Shown in pieces: positions 1 to 7,564 of a DNA stretch of 64,000 nt. The notes under the pieces are model-generated. The model searched no databases, was not told the origin of the DNA, and worked only from the letters and a program-made list of their open reading frames with translations. The first letter of the stretch is position 1; every line of letters starts with the position of its first letter. Origin of the DNA: Streptomyces sp. ISL-1 (GTDB lineage Bacteria > Actinomycetota > Actinomycetes > Streptomycetales > Streptomycetaceae); assembly GCF_018614585.1 (NCBI RefSeq), contig NZ_JAGGOI010000019.1:90804-154803 (forward strand), in the 5' to 3' direction. Made by a program: the position numbers and the translations under genes.

Positions 1-231
1 GAGACACTGGGCAACGCCCTTACGGTCGCACTCCATGGGTCGCCGAAGGCACGCGTCACGCTGACGACGTCGCAGTCGCAGGGCGCCAGTACGATCAAGA
101 ATGCGGACGCATCTCCGGACGACGGTGATCAGGCATCCTTCTGGGCCAAGAACAAGGTGGCTGCTTTCATCGCAGGCGCCGTGGCCGTTGCTGCTGGGAT
201 CGCCACCGTGGTCCGGGTCTTCTTCGTGTAG
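1..231 (+). CDS. C-terminal part of a membrane-anchored protein of unknown function (partial)
   Basis: Frame 1 is open from the first base and ends at TAG 229-231, giving the last 76 residues of a gene that starts before the window. The tail has a polar Ser/Asp-rich stretch, then a charged WAKNK motif, then one hydrophobic segment of about 20 Ala/Val/Ile residues that ends the protein. This is the layout of a C-terminal single-pass anchor with the rest of the protein on the N-terminal side. No family was recognised. It lies beside integrase debris and a tRNA fragment, so it may belong to an integrated element. Confidence 0.5.
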   Translation, partial: ETLGNALTVALHGSPKARVTLTTSQSQGASTIKNADASPDDGDQASFWAKNKVAAFIAGAVAVAAGIATVVRVFFV

Positions 232-306
232 GAGCCCAATCCTGGCTGCTTCTCCGCTCCTGCGAGTGCAGCGAGGGGGAACATGGCTCGTCCTCTCCTC
301 GCAGCC

Positions 307-327
307 GTGCCAGATGCGTGCCAGATC
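307..327. repeat. 21-bp recurring motif, copy A
   Basis: GTGCCA, ten bases, then GCCAGATC-type end: two GTGCCA-like half sites about 11 bp apart. Near-identical 21-bp copies occur at 4555, 4730 and 4982. This one lies about 115 bp on the 5' side of the tRNA-Val fragment. It could be an arm site for an integrase or excisionase; that is inference. Confidence 0.5.
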
Positions 328-440
328 GAGCAGTCAGTCACGGTCAATTGGGGTGCGCGGCGGTGCAGGCGAGCGCCGACAGGCTCAGCGCTGTTGTAGG
401 CCCATTGACCAGCCAAGACTGGCCTGTGATCGGCGCCAGG

Positions 441-485
441 CTTACAAAGCAGATGTCGGCGGTTCGAAACCGTCCGCGCCCACCA
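441..485 (+). other. 3' half of a tRNA-Val(TAC)-like gene, probable attachment-site scar
   Basis: The segment reads as an anticodon loop CTTACAA (anticodon TAC), the 3' anticodon strand AGCAG, a T-arm with 5-bp stem around TTCGAAA, a 7-nt acceptor strand CGCGCCC, and an encoded ACCA end. The 5' half is absent: the bases before it cannot pair with AGCAG and no matching acceptor strand lies upstream. A tRNA 3' end without its 5' half is what tRNA-targeting tyrosine integrases leave at one end of an integrated element. The truncated integrase at 541-978 lies just downstream with its 3' end facing this site. Confidence 0.75.
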
Positions 486-489
486 GTGC

Positions 490-523
490 AAAGGCCCCCA
501 GCCGATCTTGGCTGGGGGCCTTT
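490..523 (+). terminator. Strong hairpin after the tRNA fragment
   Basis: A 14-bp perfect inverted repeat (arms 490-503 and 510-523, AAAGGCCCCCAGCC) with a 6-nt loop starts 5 bases after the tRNA CCA end. It is probably the native tRNA terminator carried along with the duplicated 3' end. Confidence 0.75.
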
Positions 524-540
524 GACATCTACTTTTGACA

Positions 541-978
541 TCAACCGGGGCGGTCATTGACGACCGGCCGACGCTTGAGCATGCGGTCTAGGTGGCTCAC
601 TGCTTCGCGCTGCGTGTCCTGCACGACGTGCGTGTAGATGTTCATAGTCACCGCGATCTGGCTGTGGCCAAGGATCTCCATCACGACGCGGGGAGCGACG
701 CCAGCAGCGGTCAGCAGGGTGGCGCAGCCGTGCCGGGCATCGTGCAGCCGGATCACCCTCAGGTCGGCGTCCTTAGCCACGCGGGTGAACGAGCGGTACA
801 GCTTGCGCGGCTCGATCGGCCGACCGGTGCGCGCCGTGAAGACGTATCCGGTCTCCACCCATTGATCCCCGGCCTTGTCGCGCATTGCTGCTTGCCGCAT
901 CCGCTGCCACCGCAGGGGAGCGACGCAGAGAACGGGCAGGGGCAAGGTCTGCCGAGGACGGCGACCTTCTCTACGGGT
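541..978 (-). pseudogene. Truncated tyrosine recombinase (phage-type integrase), C-terminal catalytic part
   Basis: The 134 residues from the first start-like codon (TTG at 943-945) carry the end of a tyrosine recombinase catalytic domain: HDARHGCATLL (His-x-x-Arg box), LGHSQIAVTMNIYTHV (His, then the nucleophilic Tyr in IYTHV) and a typical tail. The frame is open a little further, to about 978, with the sequence RRPRQTLPLP that precedes this region in full integrases. Beyond that lies an in-frame stop, and the N-terminal arm-binding and core-binding domains and the first catalytic Arg are missing. A full integrase is about 370-400 residues, so only about a third remains and it cannot be active. 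Confidence 0.85.
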
Positions 979-1089
979 TCAAGGCGGCTCGCTCCGCTCG
1001 CCGCGCGCTCCCCGGCTCACCGCCGGGGCCCGAACTCGTGCGCGACGCCGACGGCTCGCCTGGCAGCATGCTCACCACGGGCACGCTCT

Positions 1090-1119
1090 GGGGCCGACCC
1101 CGGTCACGGAGTCGGCCCC
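1090..1119 (-). terminator. Inverted repeat after the collagen-like gene
   Basis: GGGGCCGAC and GTCGGCCCC (9-bp arms, 12-nt loop) sit about 40 bp beyond the stop codon of the minus-strand gene ending at 1158. A weak intrinsic terminator is the simplest reading. Confidence 0.5.
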
Positions 1120-1157
1120 TCGCGGCACACGCCCGCACGCCGCATATTGCTACGCCA

Positions 1158-1769
1158 TCAGGGCGCGTCGCAGTACACGAAGGCCTGAATCAAGCCGGCC
1201 TCGGTGTTCGGGTTCGTGCCATAGACGGTCCAGCCCTCAGGAGGGCCTTCCGCCTTGATGGCGGCGCCCGGGGTAACGAAAACCGCGACGGAGCTGGTGA
1301 AGCCCCAGGAGATCGCCTCGTAGCCGTCCGGACACAGTGCCGTACTGCTCGCGCTTGCGCCCGCGGGCACAGTTACGAGTGGTCCGTCGTGTCGTTCAAG
1401 GTCGATGTCGGCTCCAGGTCCCGTGGCGCCCGTGGCGCCCGTGGCGCCCGTGGCGCCCGTGGGGCCCGGGTCGCCCGGGTCACCCTGCGGTCCCGTGGGA
1501 CCAGTTGGACCGGTCGGTCCCCGATAGCAGTCCTTGTCGCCGAGCACCACCAGAGTCTGAGCGGCTGGTCCGTCCTTGCATTTTTCCTTGCCGTCTGCGT
1601 GGACCGACGCGCTCACGTGGTCACTTGGGGCCTGCGCCGCGGCACCGGCAGGACTGGTGGCTCCGGTCGCGAGGACCAGCGCGAGCGAGGCGATCGCGCC
1701 GCCGACCGTCCACCTGTTCCGCCGAGGCAGGGGCCCCAGCCGGGACCCTGTCGTGCTGTCAGGATTCAT
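1158..1769 (-). CDS. Secreted collagen-like (Gly-X-Thr repeat) protein
   Basis: The 203-residue product has a long Sec-type signal peptide. Basic residues up to about 19 are followed by a hydrophobic stretch (about 22-40) and a likely cleavage after AGA or AQA near residue 45. Residues about 84-118 form 12 uninterrupted Gly-X-Y triplets, mostly GPT and GAT, a bacterial collagen-like segment. The last 85 residues form a small domain with two cysteines and aromatic residues that resembles the globular caps of such proteins. A GGGAG ribosome site lies 8 bases before ATG 1767-1769. The protein is probably extracellular or wall-associated and trimeric; its ligand is unknown. It sits between two element scars, so it may be accessory. 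Confidence 0.75.
   Translation of the reverse strand: MNPDSTTGSRLGPLPRRNRWTVGGAIASLALVLATGATSPAGAAAQAPSDHVSASVHADGKEKCKDGPAAQTLVVLGDKDCYRGPTGPTGPTGPQGDPGDPGPTGATGATGATGATGPGADIDLERHDGPLVTVPAGASASSTALCPDGYEAISWGFTSSVAVFVTPGAAIKAEGPPEGWTVYGTNPNTEAGLIQAFVYCDAP
1422..1457. repeat. Four tandem copies of a 9-bp unit inside the collagen-like gene
   Basis: CGTGGCGCC is repeated four times without change and followed by a near copy CGTGGGGCC. On the coding strand this encodes the GAT triplets. Perfect codon-level repetition makes slipped-strand length change likely, so triplet number may vary between strains. Confidence 0.85.
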
Positions 1770-2247
1770 GCACTTGCTCCCTGTTTCCCATCGGTTTGGA
1801 GATTCCGAAGTCGAAACCCGAGCAGGAGCTTGCCCCGCGCACAGTCGAACTGTTGCTACTTTCGGTTACAACACACCGATTGTCAGTACATAGGAGTAGT
1901 CGGCCGATCCGGAGGGATCCACCCGGCCGGGTGCCCGGGTTCACCGCAGCAACGATCAGCAGGCCGGTGGCGGCCGTCTGCTCCGGGGATCGCCTGCGCG
2001 CCTGGAGGTGGGCGGTCCAGTCGGTGGCGGCGGGCGGCGCCATTGCTCGGCGGTGATGACATGCGGACCGAGCAGCCAGGACGGCGGGGCATGTCCTGGG
2101 CGAGCTGGTGGCGCGCGAGCGCCGGATGATGCCGGACGTCGTGAGGGCGCGGCTGAGGCTTGCCGCGGAGCGGTGAGCACCGGGCTGCGTAACCGCAGGT
2201 CACAGACCCCGTGCGTCACTTCTTCGGCTATTGATCGCGCCCGCCGC
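1770..2247. other. Gap without a convincing gene
   Basis: Upstream region of the collagen-like gene and downstream region of the DUF4239 gene. It has a relatively AT-rich patch at about 1795-1895 that probably holds the collagen-like promoter. A short open plus-strand stretch ending at TGA near 2175 looks codon-biased but is only about 40 codons and has no start signal; it may be a gene remnant. Confidence 0.5.
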
Positions 2248-3048
2248 CTACGGCACGCCGTCGAAGAAGCCGGACTTCAGGTCCCCGATGGTGGCGTCGA
2301 GTGGATGCCCACTGACGATGAACGCTCCGCTCCAGGGCGCGCTGAGTGCGAAGAGCAACGCCAGGCTCAGCCCGACCACACTCGCAACACCTACGATCAG
2401 CAGTGACGTTCGCAGGCTGCTGCGGAAGACCAGTGCGCCGGAGTTCACGATCAAGGCCAGTCCGCTGACCACAAGCGTGACGACGTAGAGCGCGGGAACG
2501 TCGCGCGAGGCGGCCGCAACGCGGGCGCGACGGCTACTGGTGACACCGTCCATGGAAGCCACCAGCTCCGTGCCTGTCGGGGTCCCCACCTCGGGCCGGG
2601 CCGCCTCGGCGCGCACACTCCGCTCCAGCCGTGCGATTGCGCGAGCGGTGGCGGGGTTGTCACCGGACGCCGCTGTTGTAGCCTCCCACTCCCTGGCACG
2701 CGTGGTCTGCAAGTATTCCAGCAGTGCCGCATGGATCGGCTCCGACTGGACTCGCGGACTTGTCGCCGCCCATGCCAGGCGGGAGGCCGCGGCCGCCTCG
2801 TCGCTCACCAACCCCTCGGCTTCGCGCAGGTAGCCGGCCTCGCTGGCCAGTGTGAGTGCCGCAAAGATCGCGAAGGCAGCGCCGAGTGTCGGCATCAGGG
2901 GCGTGGCGATCTGCGGCACCCGATCCCGTTCCTCGACCGGTACGAGCGCCCGGACGCCGACCCGCGCCACGGCCGCGACCAGTAAGGCAAGTAGGAGCCC
3001 GCCCACAACCAGCACCACCGCCGGTAGCGAGGTCAACCAGTTCACCAC
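2248..3048 (-). CDS. DUF4239 (bestrophin-like) membrane protein
   Basis: 266 residues with the DUF4239 layout: a hydrophobic segment near residues 8-32, a second at about 52-68, then a soluble helical stretch (about 75-190) with many Arg and Glu, and two closing membrane segments at about 188-210 and 215-240. The family is distantly related to bestrophin channels and its role is not settled. The start is GTG 3046-3048, with AGGTGAT just before it; GTG 3043 directly follows in frame. Length is normal for the family. It stands alone, with no operon partner. Confidence 0.75.
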   Translation of the reverse strand: MVNWLTSLPAVVLVVGGLLLALLVAAVARVGVRALVPVEERDRVPQIATPLMPTLGAAFAIFAALTLASEAGYLREAEGLVSDEAAAASRLAWAATSPRVQSEPIHAALLEYLQTTRAREWEATTAASGDNPATARAIARLERSVRAEAARPEVGTPTGTELVASMDGVTSSRRARVAAASRDVPALYVVTLVVSGLALIVNSGALVFRSSLRTSLLIVGVASVVGLSLALLFALSAPWSGAFIVSGHPLDATIGDLKSGFFDGVP

Positions 3049-3450
3049 ATCACCTACAGCGCGTTACCGCGAGCGCCACACGGCGGCGGCGCATCGGCCC
3101 CCGCGACCTGGAGCTCCTCGTCGATCACTTTTAATGAACGCTCCATGATCACAGGTCGAAGACCTGTGACGCTCGCGACGCCCGGCACGGCATCTCGTTT
3201 CGTTGGCCAAACAGCCGAATACGGCCCAGTACGAGGCTGTACTGACAAACGACCGCCGCGCCCGTCTCACTTTCCGTCTCATTCAGCCTCGTTCACCGTC
3301 GTTCAGCCGAGACCGGAAGCCGATCCCAATCCGGTGGTGAGCCGCCCATGAATGCAGGTGAACGCCCCCGTACACACACCCACACCCAACCAACGCAGTG
3401 GGAAAGCGTGCCCCCGGGTGCTTGCCAGTGTGGGAGCGTACGGTCCCCGC
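3049..3450. other. Intergenic region with one perfect palindrome
   Basis: No gene is convincing here. A perfect inverted repeat (arms TCACAGGTC and GACCTGTGA around GAA, 3149-3169) is the only distinct structure. It is not followed by a T-run, so an operator is as likely as a terminator. Short CTCATTC/GTTCA-type direct repeats occur at 3265-3306. Confidence 0.4.
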
Positions 3451-3858
3451 ATGGCGATCAGACCACCTGAGAACTGGCGTGCTGGCATAGCCGAGGAGGC
3501 GCGTGCGCTTGCGGCGGGAACGTTGGACCCGGAGTGTGCGGGCACGGCGCAGCTCCACCCCGAGTCCCTGCTGCAAGCCACAGAGCAGGCGCTCCAGACT
3601 TTCGAGGAGGATGCAAGCGCGCTGACAGCGCCATCTGACGAGCAGGTCTTTGACTTCATCAAGAGAGTGGTCCTGCGCCTCAACGCGATCAACGAGGACG
3701 ACCAGCACGGCGGTGCCGGGTATTGCACAGAGGAGCGTGAGCAACTGTGCGAGTACATCGACCAGACCCTGAGCGACCACGGCATCGACGTGGCTGCTCT
3801 GGCAGCGAGAAGAGACGTCAACCGTGCTGAGATCACCGACACCTGGCGCGACTGGTAA
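3451..3858 (+). CDS. Hypothetical acidic protein
   Basis: 135 residues from ATG 3451 (MAIRPPENW). The frame is also open upstream to 3352, but that part lacks a ribosome site and has poor codon bias. The protein is acidic, mostly helical in character, with Asp/Glu-rich segments and two cysteines, and it lacks a signal peptide or membrane segment. No family was recognised. It stands alone between the palindromic region and the tRNA-Ser scar, which is compatible with accessory cargo. Confidence 0.6.
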   Translation: MAIRPPENWRAGIAEEARALAAGTLDPECAGTAQLHPESLLQATEQALQTFEEDASALTAPSDEQVFDFIKRVVLRLNAINEDDQHGGAGYCTEEREQLCEYIDQTLSDHGIDVAALAARRDVNRAEITDTWRDW

Positions 3859-4062
3859 CGGCGGCAGCACAGCAACGGAGTACCGCAACTACAGCAACCG
3901 TCCCCACCCAGCAGTGTTCTCGGGAGACCATGGAGCAACCTGTATGGCCGCCGTTGTCCGATCTCTGTAGAGCTACGGGTCCAAAGGTGCCCGTGCCCCT
4001 GCCGTGCCCGATCGCCCGGTAACTGACGGGGAACCACGGTGGTTGACGGGCAGCGCACATGA

Positions 4063-4100
4063 GAACGGCCCCTGACCAGTTGCCTGGTCAGGGGCCGTTC
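4063..4100 (-). terminator. 17-bp perfect hairpin after the tRNA-Ser fragment
   Basis: Arms 4063-4079 (GAACGGCCCCTGACCAG) and 4084-4100 are exact complements with a 4-nt loop. It starts 5 bases beyond the acceptor end of the tRNA fragment on the minus strand, so it is probably the original tRNA terminator. Confidence 0.75.
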
Positions 4101-4105
4101 ATCTG

Positions 4106-4162
4106 CGGTGGGTGTGGGATTTGAACCCACGGTGACATCGCTGCCACGACAGTTTTCAAGAT
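4106..4162 (-). other. 3' part of a tRNA-Ser(TGA)-like gene, probable attachment-site scar
   Basis: Read on the minus strand, it has the loop CTTGAAA (anticodon TGA), a long variable arm as in serine tRNAs, a T-arm with stem GTGGG/CCCAC around TTCAAAT, the acceptor strand ACCCACC and a G discriminator. The sequence 5' of the anticodon loop does not pair with the 3' anticodon strand, and no acceptor or D-arm is present. As with the Val fragment at 441, this is best explained as the duplicated tRNA 3' end left by a site-specific integration. Confidence 0.75.
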
Positions 4163-4416
4163 CGTGTGCCGCAGGCCAAATCCCGTCGACGCAACCCCCA
4201 AGCTCTGAACTTGCCGCTCACGAAGACGCCGACACCGATGGACAGAGCGATCAGCAGGGCTGAGGGCCCGGTCCCGAGCACCACAGGCTGCCTGGCAGCC
4301 ACCGACACTGTGAACATGATCATCGTGAGGGTCATTGCTGATCCGGCGAGGAAGACCGCAATCTCGGCCCACCACATCGCCCGTGTTGGTTGAGTCGCCA
4401 CGGCGTCGTTGTACAC
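4156..4416 (-). CDS. Small two-helix membrane protein, hypothetical
   Basis: 86 residues with two clear hydrophobic segments (about 15-38 and 48-66) separated by a short polar loop, and a basic C-terminus. The stop falls inside the tRNA-Ser fragment, so the last few residues derive from tRNA sequence; the original C-terminus may have been replaced by the integration junction. Start is uncertain: GTG 4414-4416 has GAGGGG almost touching it, and an internal ATG (MWW) at about residue 14 is an alternative. Function unknown. Confidence 0.45.
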   Translation of the reverse strand: MYNDAVATQPTRAMWWAEIAVFLAGSAMTLTMIMFTVSVAARQPVVLGTGPSALLIALSIGVGVFVSGKFRAWGLRRRDLACGTRS

Positions 4417-4554
4417 CCCTCAAACTGGTGCTGTACAGCAGTGCAGCACCGCAACCACCCCGACCGCTACCGGCTGACGGCGCCCTCCAGCGACCTCGAA
4501 TGGCCGGAATGACCGCAGGCGCACGATCCGGCTAGAGCTACGCAGATGTTCGCC

Positions 4555-4594
4555 GTGCCACAGCCGCGCCAGATCAGGCGGGAGCCACGGGGAA
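4555..4594. repeat. 40-bp direct repeat, first copy (contains motif C)
   Basis: GTGCCACAGCCGCGCCAGAT-C at 4555-4575 followed by GGGAGCCACGGGGA. A second copy lies at 4982-5022 with the same order of parts. The 818-bp stretch 4417-5234 around both copies holds no convincing gene. Confidence 0.7.
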
Positions 4595-4729
4595 CAGCAG
4601 TCGCCGACAGTGCGTGCAGACCGTGTCTGTCGAAGTCGACATGCCCCAGGTCAGGCCCCAACTCGCCCCACCCCGCCCCTAAAGCGGGTGTCGCAGGTTT
4701 CCACTCCTGCCCGGTGAGGGAGGGGCGTC

Positions 4730-4750
4730 GTGCCACTCGCGTGCCATATC
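4730..4750. repeat. 21-bp recurring motif, copy B
   Basis: Same layout as the copy at 307-327: GTGCCACTC, then GCGTGCCATATC. It is preceded by GGGGCGTC, and a weaker copy at 7432-7452 shares this leading GGCGTCGTGCCACT. Relation to element integration is inferred from location only. Confidence 0.5.
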
Positions 4751-4981
4751 GAGGCCACATCAACCGTCACGAATCTTGAGCCTTTCTGAGCAAGACGTTC
4801 TCGTCGCCATCGCCCCTGTTGTGGGTACGGCACGCGTAATGTCGGCCGCAACTCACATAACCAAGGCGCTCGGCTTCACCACCGCAGTGGCCGAGACTGA
4901 AGCCGAAACAATGGCCGAGGCCGAGGCCGAAGCTGGGAGCCGGGGCAAGTCCTGAGCGATCCCTATCTATCTCTGCTTTGC

Positions 4982-5022
4982 GTGCCACAACCGCGCCAGA
5001 TCGCAGGGGGAGCCACGGGGAG
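4982..5022. repeat. 40-bp direct repeat, second copy (contains motif D)
   Basis: Matches 4555-4594: 20 of the first 21 bases are identical and the GGGAGCCACGGGGA tail is conserved after a 2-base length difference. Copies are about 430 bp apart in the same orientation. Confidence 0.7.
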
Positions 5023-5234
5023 TGGCGGCCACCACCAGGGCCAACTCGCTGAATCGCCGCGGCCCAGAGACCTCGGCGCGTCCTTCGCCGAGGCAAGCTC
5101 CGGCACTGTTTGATTCATCGGCATGACCAAGCGCGAGGTCGCAGCCCTGTTTGGGAACCGATTCCTGACCGCGCCCGCTCCCGCGGAGACCTTCCCCGAG
5201 GAGGGCATGACCGCGACGGAATCGTGGAGTAATA

Positions 5235-5400
5235 GCCGTCATCCAGAAGGGCGACGAAGCCATTGATGATGTCGAACAGGCCGCTCAGCATGAGGAGGAT
5301 CCCGGCAAAGGCCACCCAATGCGAGCGCTCGACCGGCGGCTGTGAGGCACCGCCTCCCGAAGCTGGGGTCTCTTGCCTAAGCCCACCCCACCGCGGACTG
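5235..5400 (-). pseudogene. N-terminal fragment of a DUF7144-type membrane protein
   Basis: On the minus strand the reading VAFAGILLMLSGLFDIINGF-VALLDDGYY is the first membrane helix and loop of the small four-helix DUF7144 proteins, which are about 130 residues. A Pro/Gly/Ser-rich leader typical of the family precedes it (reading from about 5400). After DGYYS, near 5235, the family match stops and the frame continues into unrelated Arg/Pro-rich sequence ending at 5115. The gene therefore seems cut by a rearrangement at about 5230. Confidence 0.65.
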
Positions 5401-5479
5401 TGAGACCTCGCAACAACTGATGAGCCACTGGAGTCACGCTCAGTAGCCGACGATTCCCGACGGCTTATCCGCCATGGCG

Positions 5480-5737
5480 CTAGTCGATGACGACGTGAAC
5501 GGTCAGCGCCATGCGCGTCGACTGATTCAGGTGCCGCTCGGCAAATGAAAGCGACTTCAACGATAGGGGATCATGGATTCTTCCGTCGGGCAGGAATGAG
5601 AGCTCCGTGGAGCCGGATGCCAATCCTGATGGTTTAAAGGAGCGATTTCTGATTTCATTTCGCGACTTCTTGCGTATGTCTCGTACTGCGTGAGCAGCAA
5701 GGCAGGGAAATATGCCACCGCCTGGATAGCGTGTCAT
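5480..5737 (-). CDS. Possible small hypothetical protein of foreign base composition
   Basis: 85 codons from ATG 5735-5737. Third-codon positions are far less GC-rich than in the flanking Streptomyces genes (codons such as AAA, TTT, ATA, TTG, CTA), so the segment is either recently acquired or non-coding. The C-terminal half reads like a folded domain (STELSFLPDG, then MALTVHVVID), but no family was recognised and no ribosome site is evident. It may be the C-terminal remnant of a larger gene. Confidence 0.3.
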   Translation of the reverse strand: MTRYPGGGIFPCLAAHAVRDIRKKSRNEIRNRSFKPSGLASGSTELSFLPDGRIHDPLSLKSLSFAERHLNQSTRMALTVHVVID

Positions 5738-5806
5738 CAGGGCTGCGTTGGGTCGTGACCGTACGCTGTGTATTCATAGGTGACCGCAGTTGGTGGGAGA
5801 CGGGTC

Positions 5807-6564
5807 GTGGCAGGGGTTCACAGCGATGACCACCCCCCTGAGAGGGCCGGCCCCCTGCGGGTTTTCTTTCATGGTTCCGACGGCCCCCTTCCGGCCCGCT
5901 TGTTGTTGTTGACAACTGTGACTGGGTTAGTGGATTCAGTCAGCTACTTCGTGCTGGGCAAAGTCTTCGTTGCCAATATGGCCGGTAATCTCATTTTCGT
6001 CGGCTTCGGGCTGTCGGCAGTGGGACCAGCGGTGGCGTCGTCTGCTATCGCGATCGGGGCATTTCTCGTGGGGTGTGTCACCGGTGGAAGGGCCGTGCAA
6101 TCGTTGGCGCATCACCGAGGGCGGTTGTTGTGCGGACGGAAGCGCAACGGTTGTGGCGGTACTGGTCGTTTTCGCTGTCGCCCTGCTGTGGGGGGTGGAG
6201 GAGAATTCTGTGCCGCCGGCCCGTCGCTGGGCCGCGATCGTCGCCCTAGCGTGTGGGATGGGCTTCCAAGCGGCTCTCACCCGGCAGGTCAACTTGAAGG
6301 ACATGAGGACGATCGTGGCGACGCTCACCTTCACTGCTGTCGCCGCCGACTCGAAACTGGCTGGTGGCAGGGGTCGGGGTGTGGGCAGCGGGGTGGCTTC
6401 GGTACTGACAGTGGTGTTCCGGCGCCTTCTGCGGTGGCCTCCTCCTTCGGGTTGGCGACGTGCGAGCACCGCTGCTCCTTGCAATCGCTCTGCTGTTGAT
6501 CGCTGCGGCGGGGGTCGCAGTACTTTCAAAGAACGAAGCCGATTGGCAACGACCCCACAAGTAG
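5807..6564 (+). pseudogene. Frameshifted DUF1275 (YoaK-family) membrane protein
   Basis: The family signature is spread over three frames. Frame one from GTG 5807 (GGGAGA ahead) reads LLLLTTVTGLVDSVSYFVLG and VANMAGNLIFVGFGLSAVGP up to about 6125. Frame two covers VAVLVVFAVALLWGV and the core ACGMGFQAALTRQVN, VATLTFTAVAADSKLAGG up to about 6400. Frame three closes with GGLLLRVGDVRAPLLLAIA and stops at 6564. DUF1275 proteins are about 230-250 residues with several membrane helices, so all parts are here but at least two frameshifts break the gene, near 6125-6150 and 6400-6440. Sequencing error is the alternative. Confidence 0.8.
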
Positions 6565-6664
6565 CCGCTCCAGGCATGATCTGTGAGCTCGGCGTGCGGG
6601 GCCGCCGGGCTGAGGTCTGCTGGGTGAGTCAGATACCCCAGGCCACTGAAAGGGCACCGGTCCT

Positions 6665-7363
6665 ATGGCTGACAAGCCCGCAATCGTTTTGGTACACGGT
6701 GGTTTCGTTGACGGGTCCGGCTGGCGGGCGGTCTACGACCTGCTCACCCACGACGGCTACCACGTCGCCGTGGTGCAGAACCCGACCCTGTCGCTGCAGG
6801 GCGACGCCGCCGTGGCGCGGCTGATCATCGACGCGCAGGACGGCCCGGTCGTGCTGGTCGGTCACTCCTACGGCGGCGCGGTCATCACGGAAGCGGGCAC
6901 CGAACCCGAACGTGGCGGCCCTGGTCTACATTGCGGCGTTCGTACCGGACGCGGGCGAGTCGGTCAACACGCTCCTCGCCGATTTCCCGACCGACGTTCC
7001 CGGACCGCCGATCCTGCCGCCCAAGGACGGCTTCCTGTCTCTCGACCGGGACAATTCCATGCGTCGTTTGCCGGTGACGTGCCTGCCGACCTGGCTGCGT
7101 TCATGGCCGAATCGCAGGTTCCCTGGGGCGTGGACGCCCTCGGCGGGCAGGTCACCGAGCCCGCCTGGCGGACCAAGCCAAGCTGGTACCTGATCACGAC
7201 CAACGACAAGATGATCCCCCCGCCTGCCCAGCGCACCATGTCCGGGCGAGCCGGCTCGACCACCCTTGAGGCGGCGGGGAGCCATTCCATCTACGTGTCA
7301 CAGCCGGCCGCAGTGGCCGACCTCATCAAACAGGCCGCGTCCGCGGTGGCCGCGCCGCAGTAG
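6665..7363 (+). CDS. Alpha/beta hydrolase (EstC-type) with two compensating frameshifts
   Basis: 232 codons. The N-terminus has the oxyanion/strand motif VLVHGGFVDGSGW (about residues 8-20) and the nucleophile elbow GHSYGG (about 68-73). The C-terminus has the conserved TNDKMIPP acid region and GSHSIYVSQP with the catalytic His. Between about residue 80 and 130 the frame is wrong: the family sequence VAALVYIAAFVPDAGES is found one frame away from about 6905 to 7045, then the main frame resumes with FAGDVPADLAAFMAES. One base appears inserted near 6905 and one lost near 7050. As written, about 48 residues in the core are garbled, so the product would probably not fold. Confidence 0.7.
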   Translation: MADKPAIVLVHGGFVDGSGWRAVYDLLTHDGYHVAVVQNPTLSLQGDAAVARLIIDAQDGPVVLVGHSYGGAVITEAGTEPERGGPGLHCGVRTGRGRVGQHAPRRFPDRRSRTADPAAQGRLPVSRPGQFHASFAGDVPADLAAFMAESQVPWGVDALGGQVTEPAWRTKPSWYLITTNDKMIPPPAQRTMSGRAGSTTLEAAGSHSIYVSQPAAVADLIKQAASAVAAPQ

Positions 7364-7564
7364 CCGCAGCAGCTCTCCGTAGGTGCGCAGCGGGCCCGTG
7401 CGCTCCGTGATTCCGGCGGGGGAGTGGCGTCGTGCCACTTATGTTCCAGCTGCCTCCTGGAGTCCCCGGTGTGTGAGGACCGGGGTTTCGCCGTGCCGTG
7501 CCGTGCCGTGCCCTGGCGTGCGTGTGCGGATGCGGCCGGGTCGGGTCGGCGGGACGCTGGGGGT

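Noticed and set aside
307..327. Sigma-54 promoter (TGGCACG-N-TTGC like) in the 21-bp motifs
   Set aside because: The reversed motif contains TGGCACG, but the -12 element is not right and streptomycetes have no sigma-54.
129..557. 142-codon minus-strand ORF at 129-557
   Set aside because: The text ARTVSNRRHLLCKP is antisense tRNA sequence, a common false ORF at tRNA genes.
885..2129. 414-codon plus-strand ORF across 885-2129
   Set aside because: It is the antisense shadow of the collagen-like gene; the reading is Arg/Gly-rich with no domain.
1956..2219. Minus- and plus-strand ORFs in the 1770-2247 gap
   Set aside because: No ribosome site, no family match, inconsistent codon bias; a 40-codon codon-biased stretch at about 2060-2178 may be a remnant.
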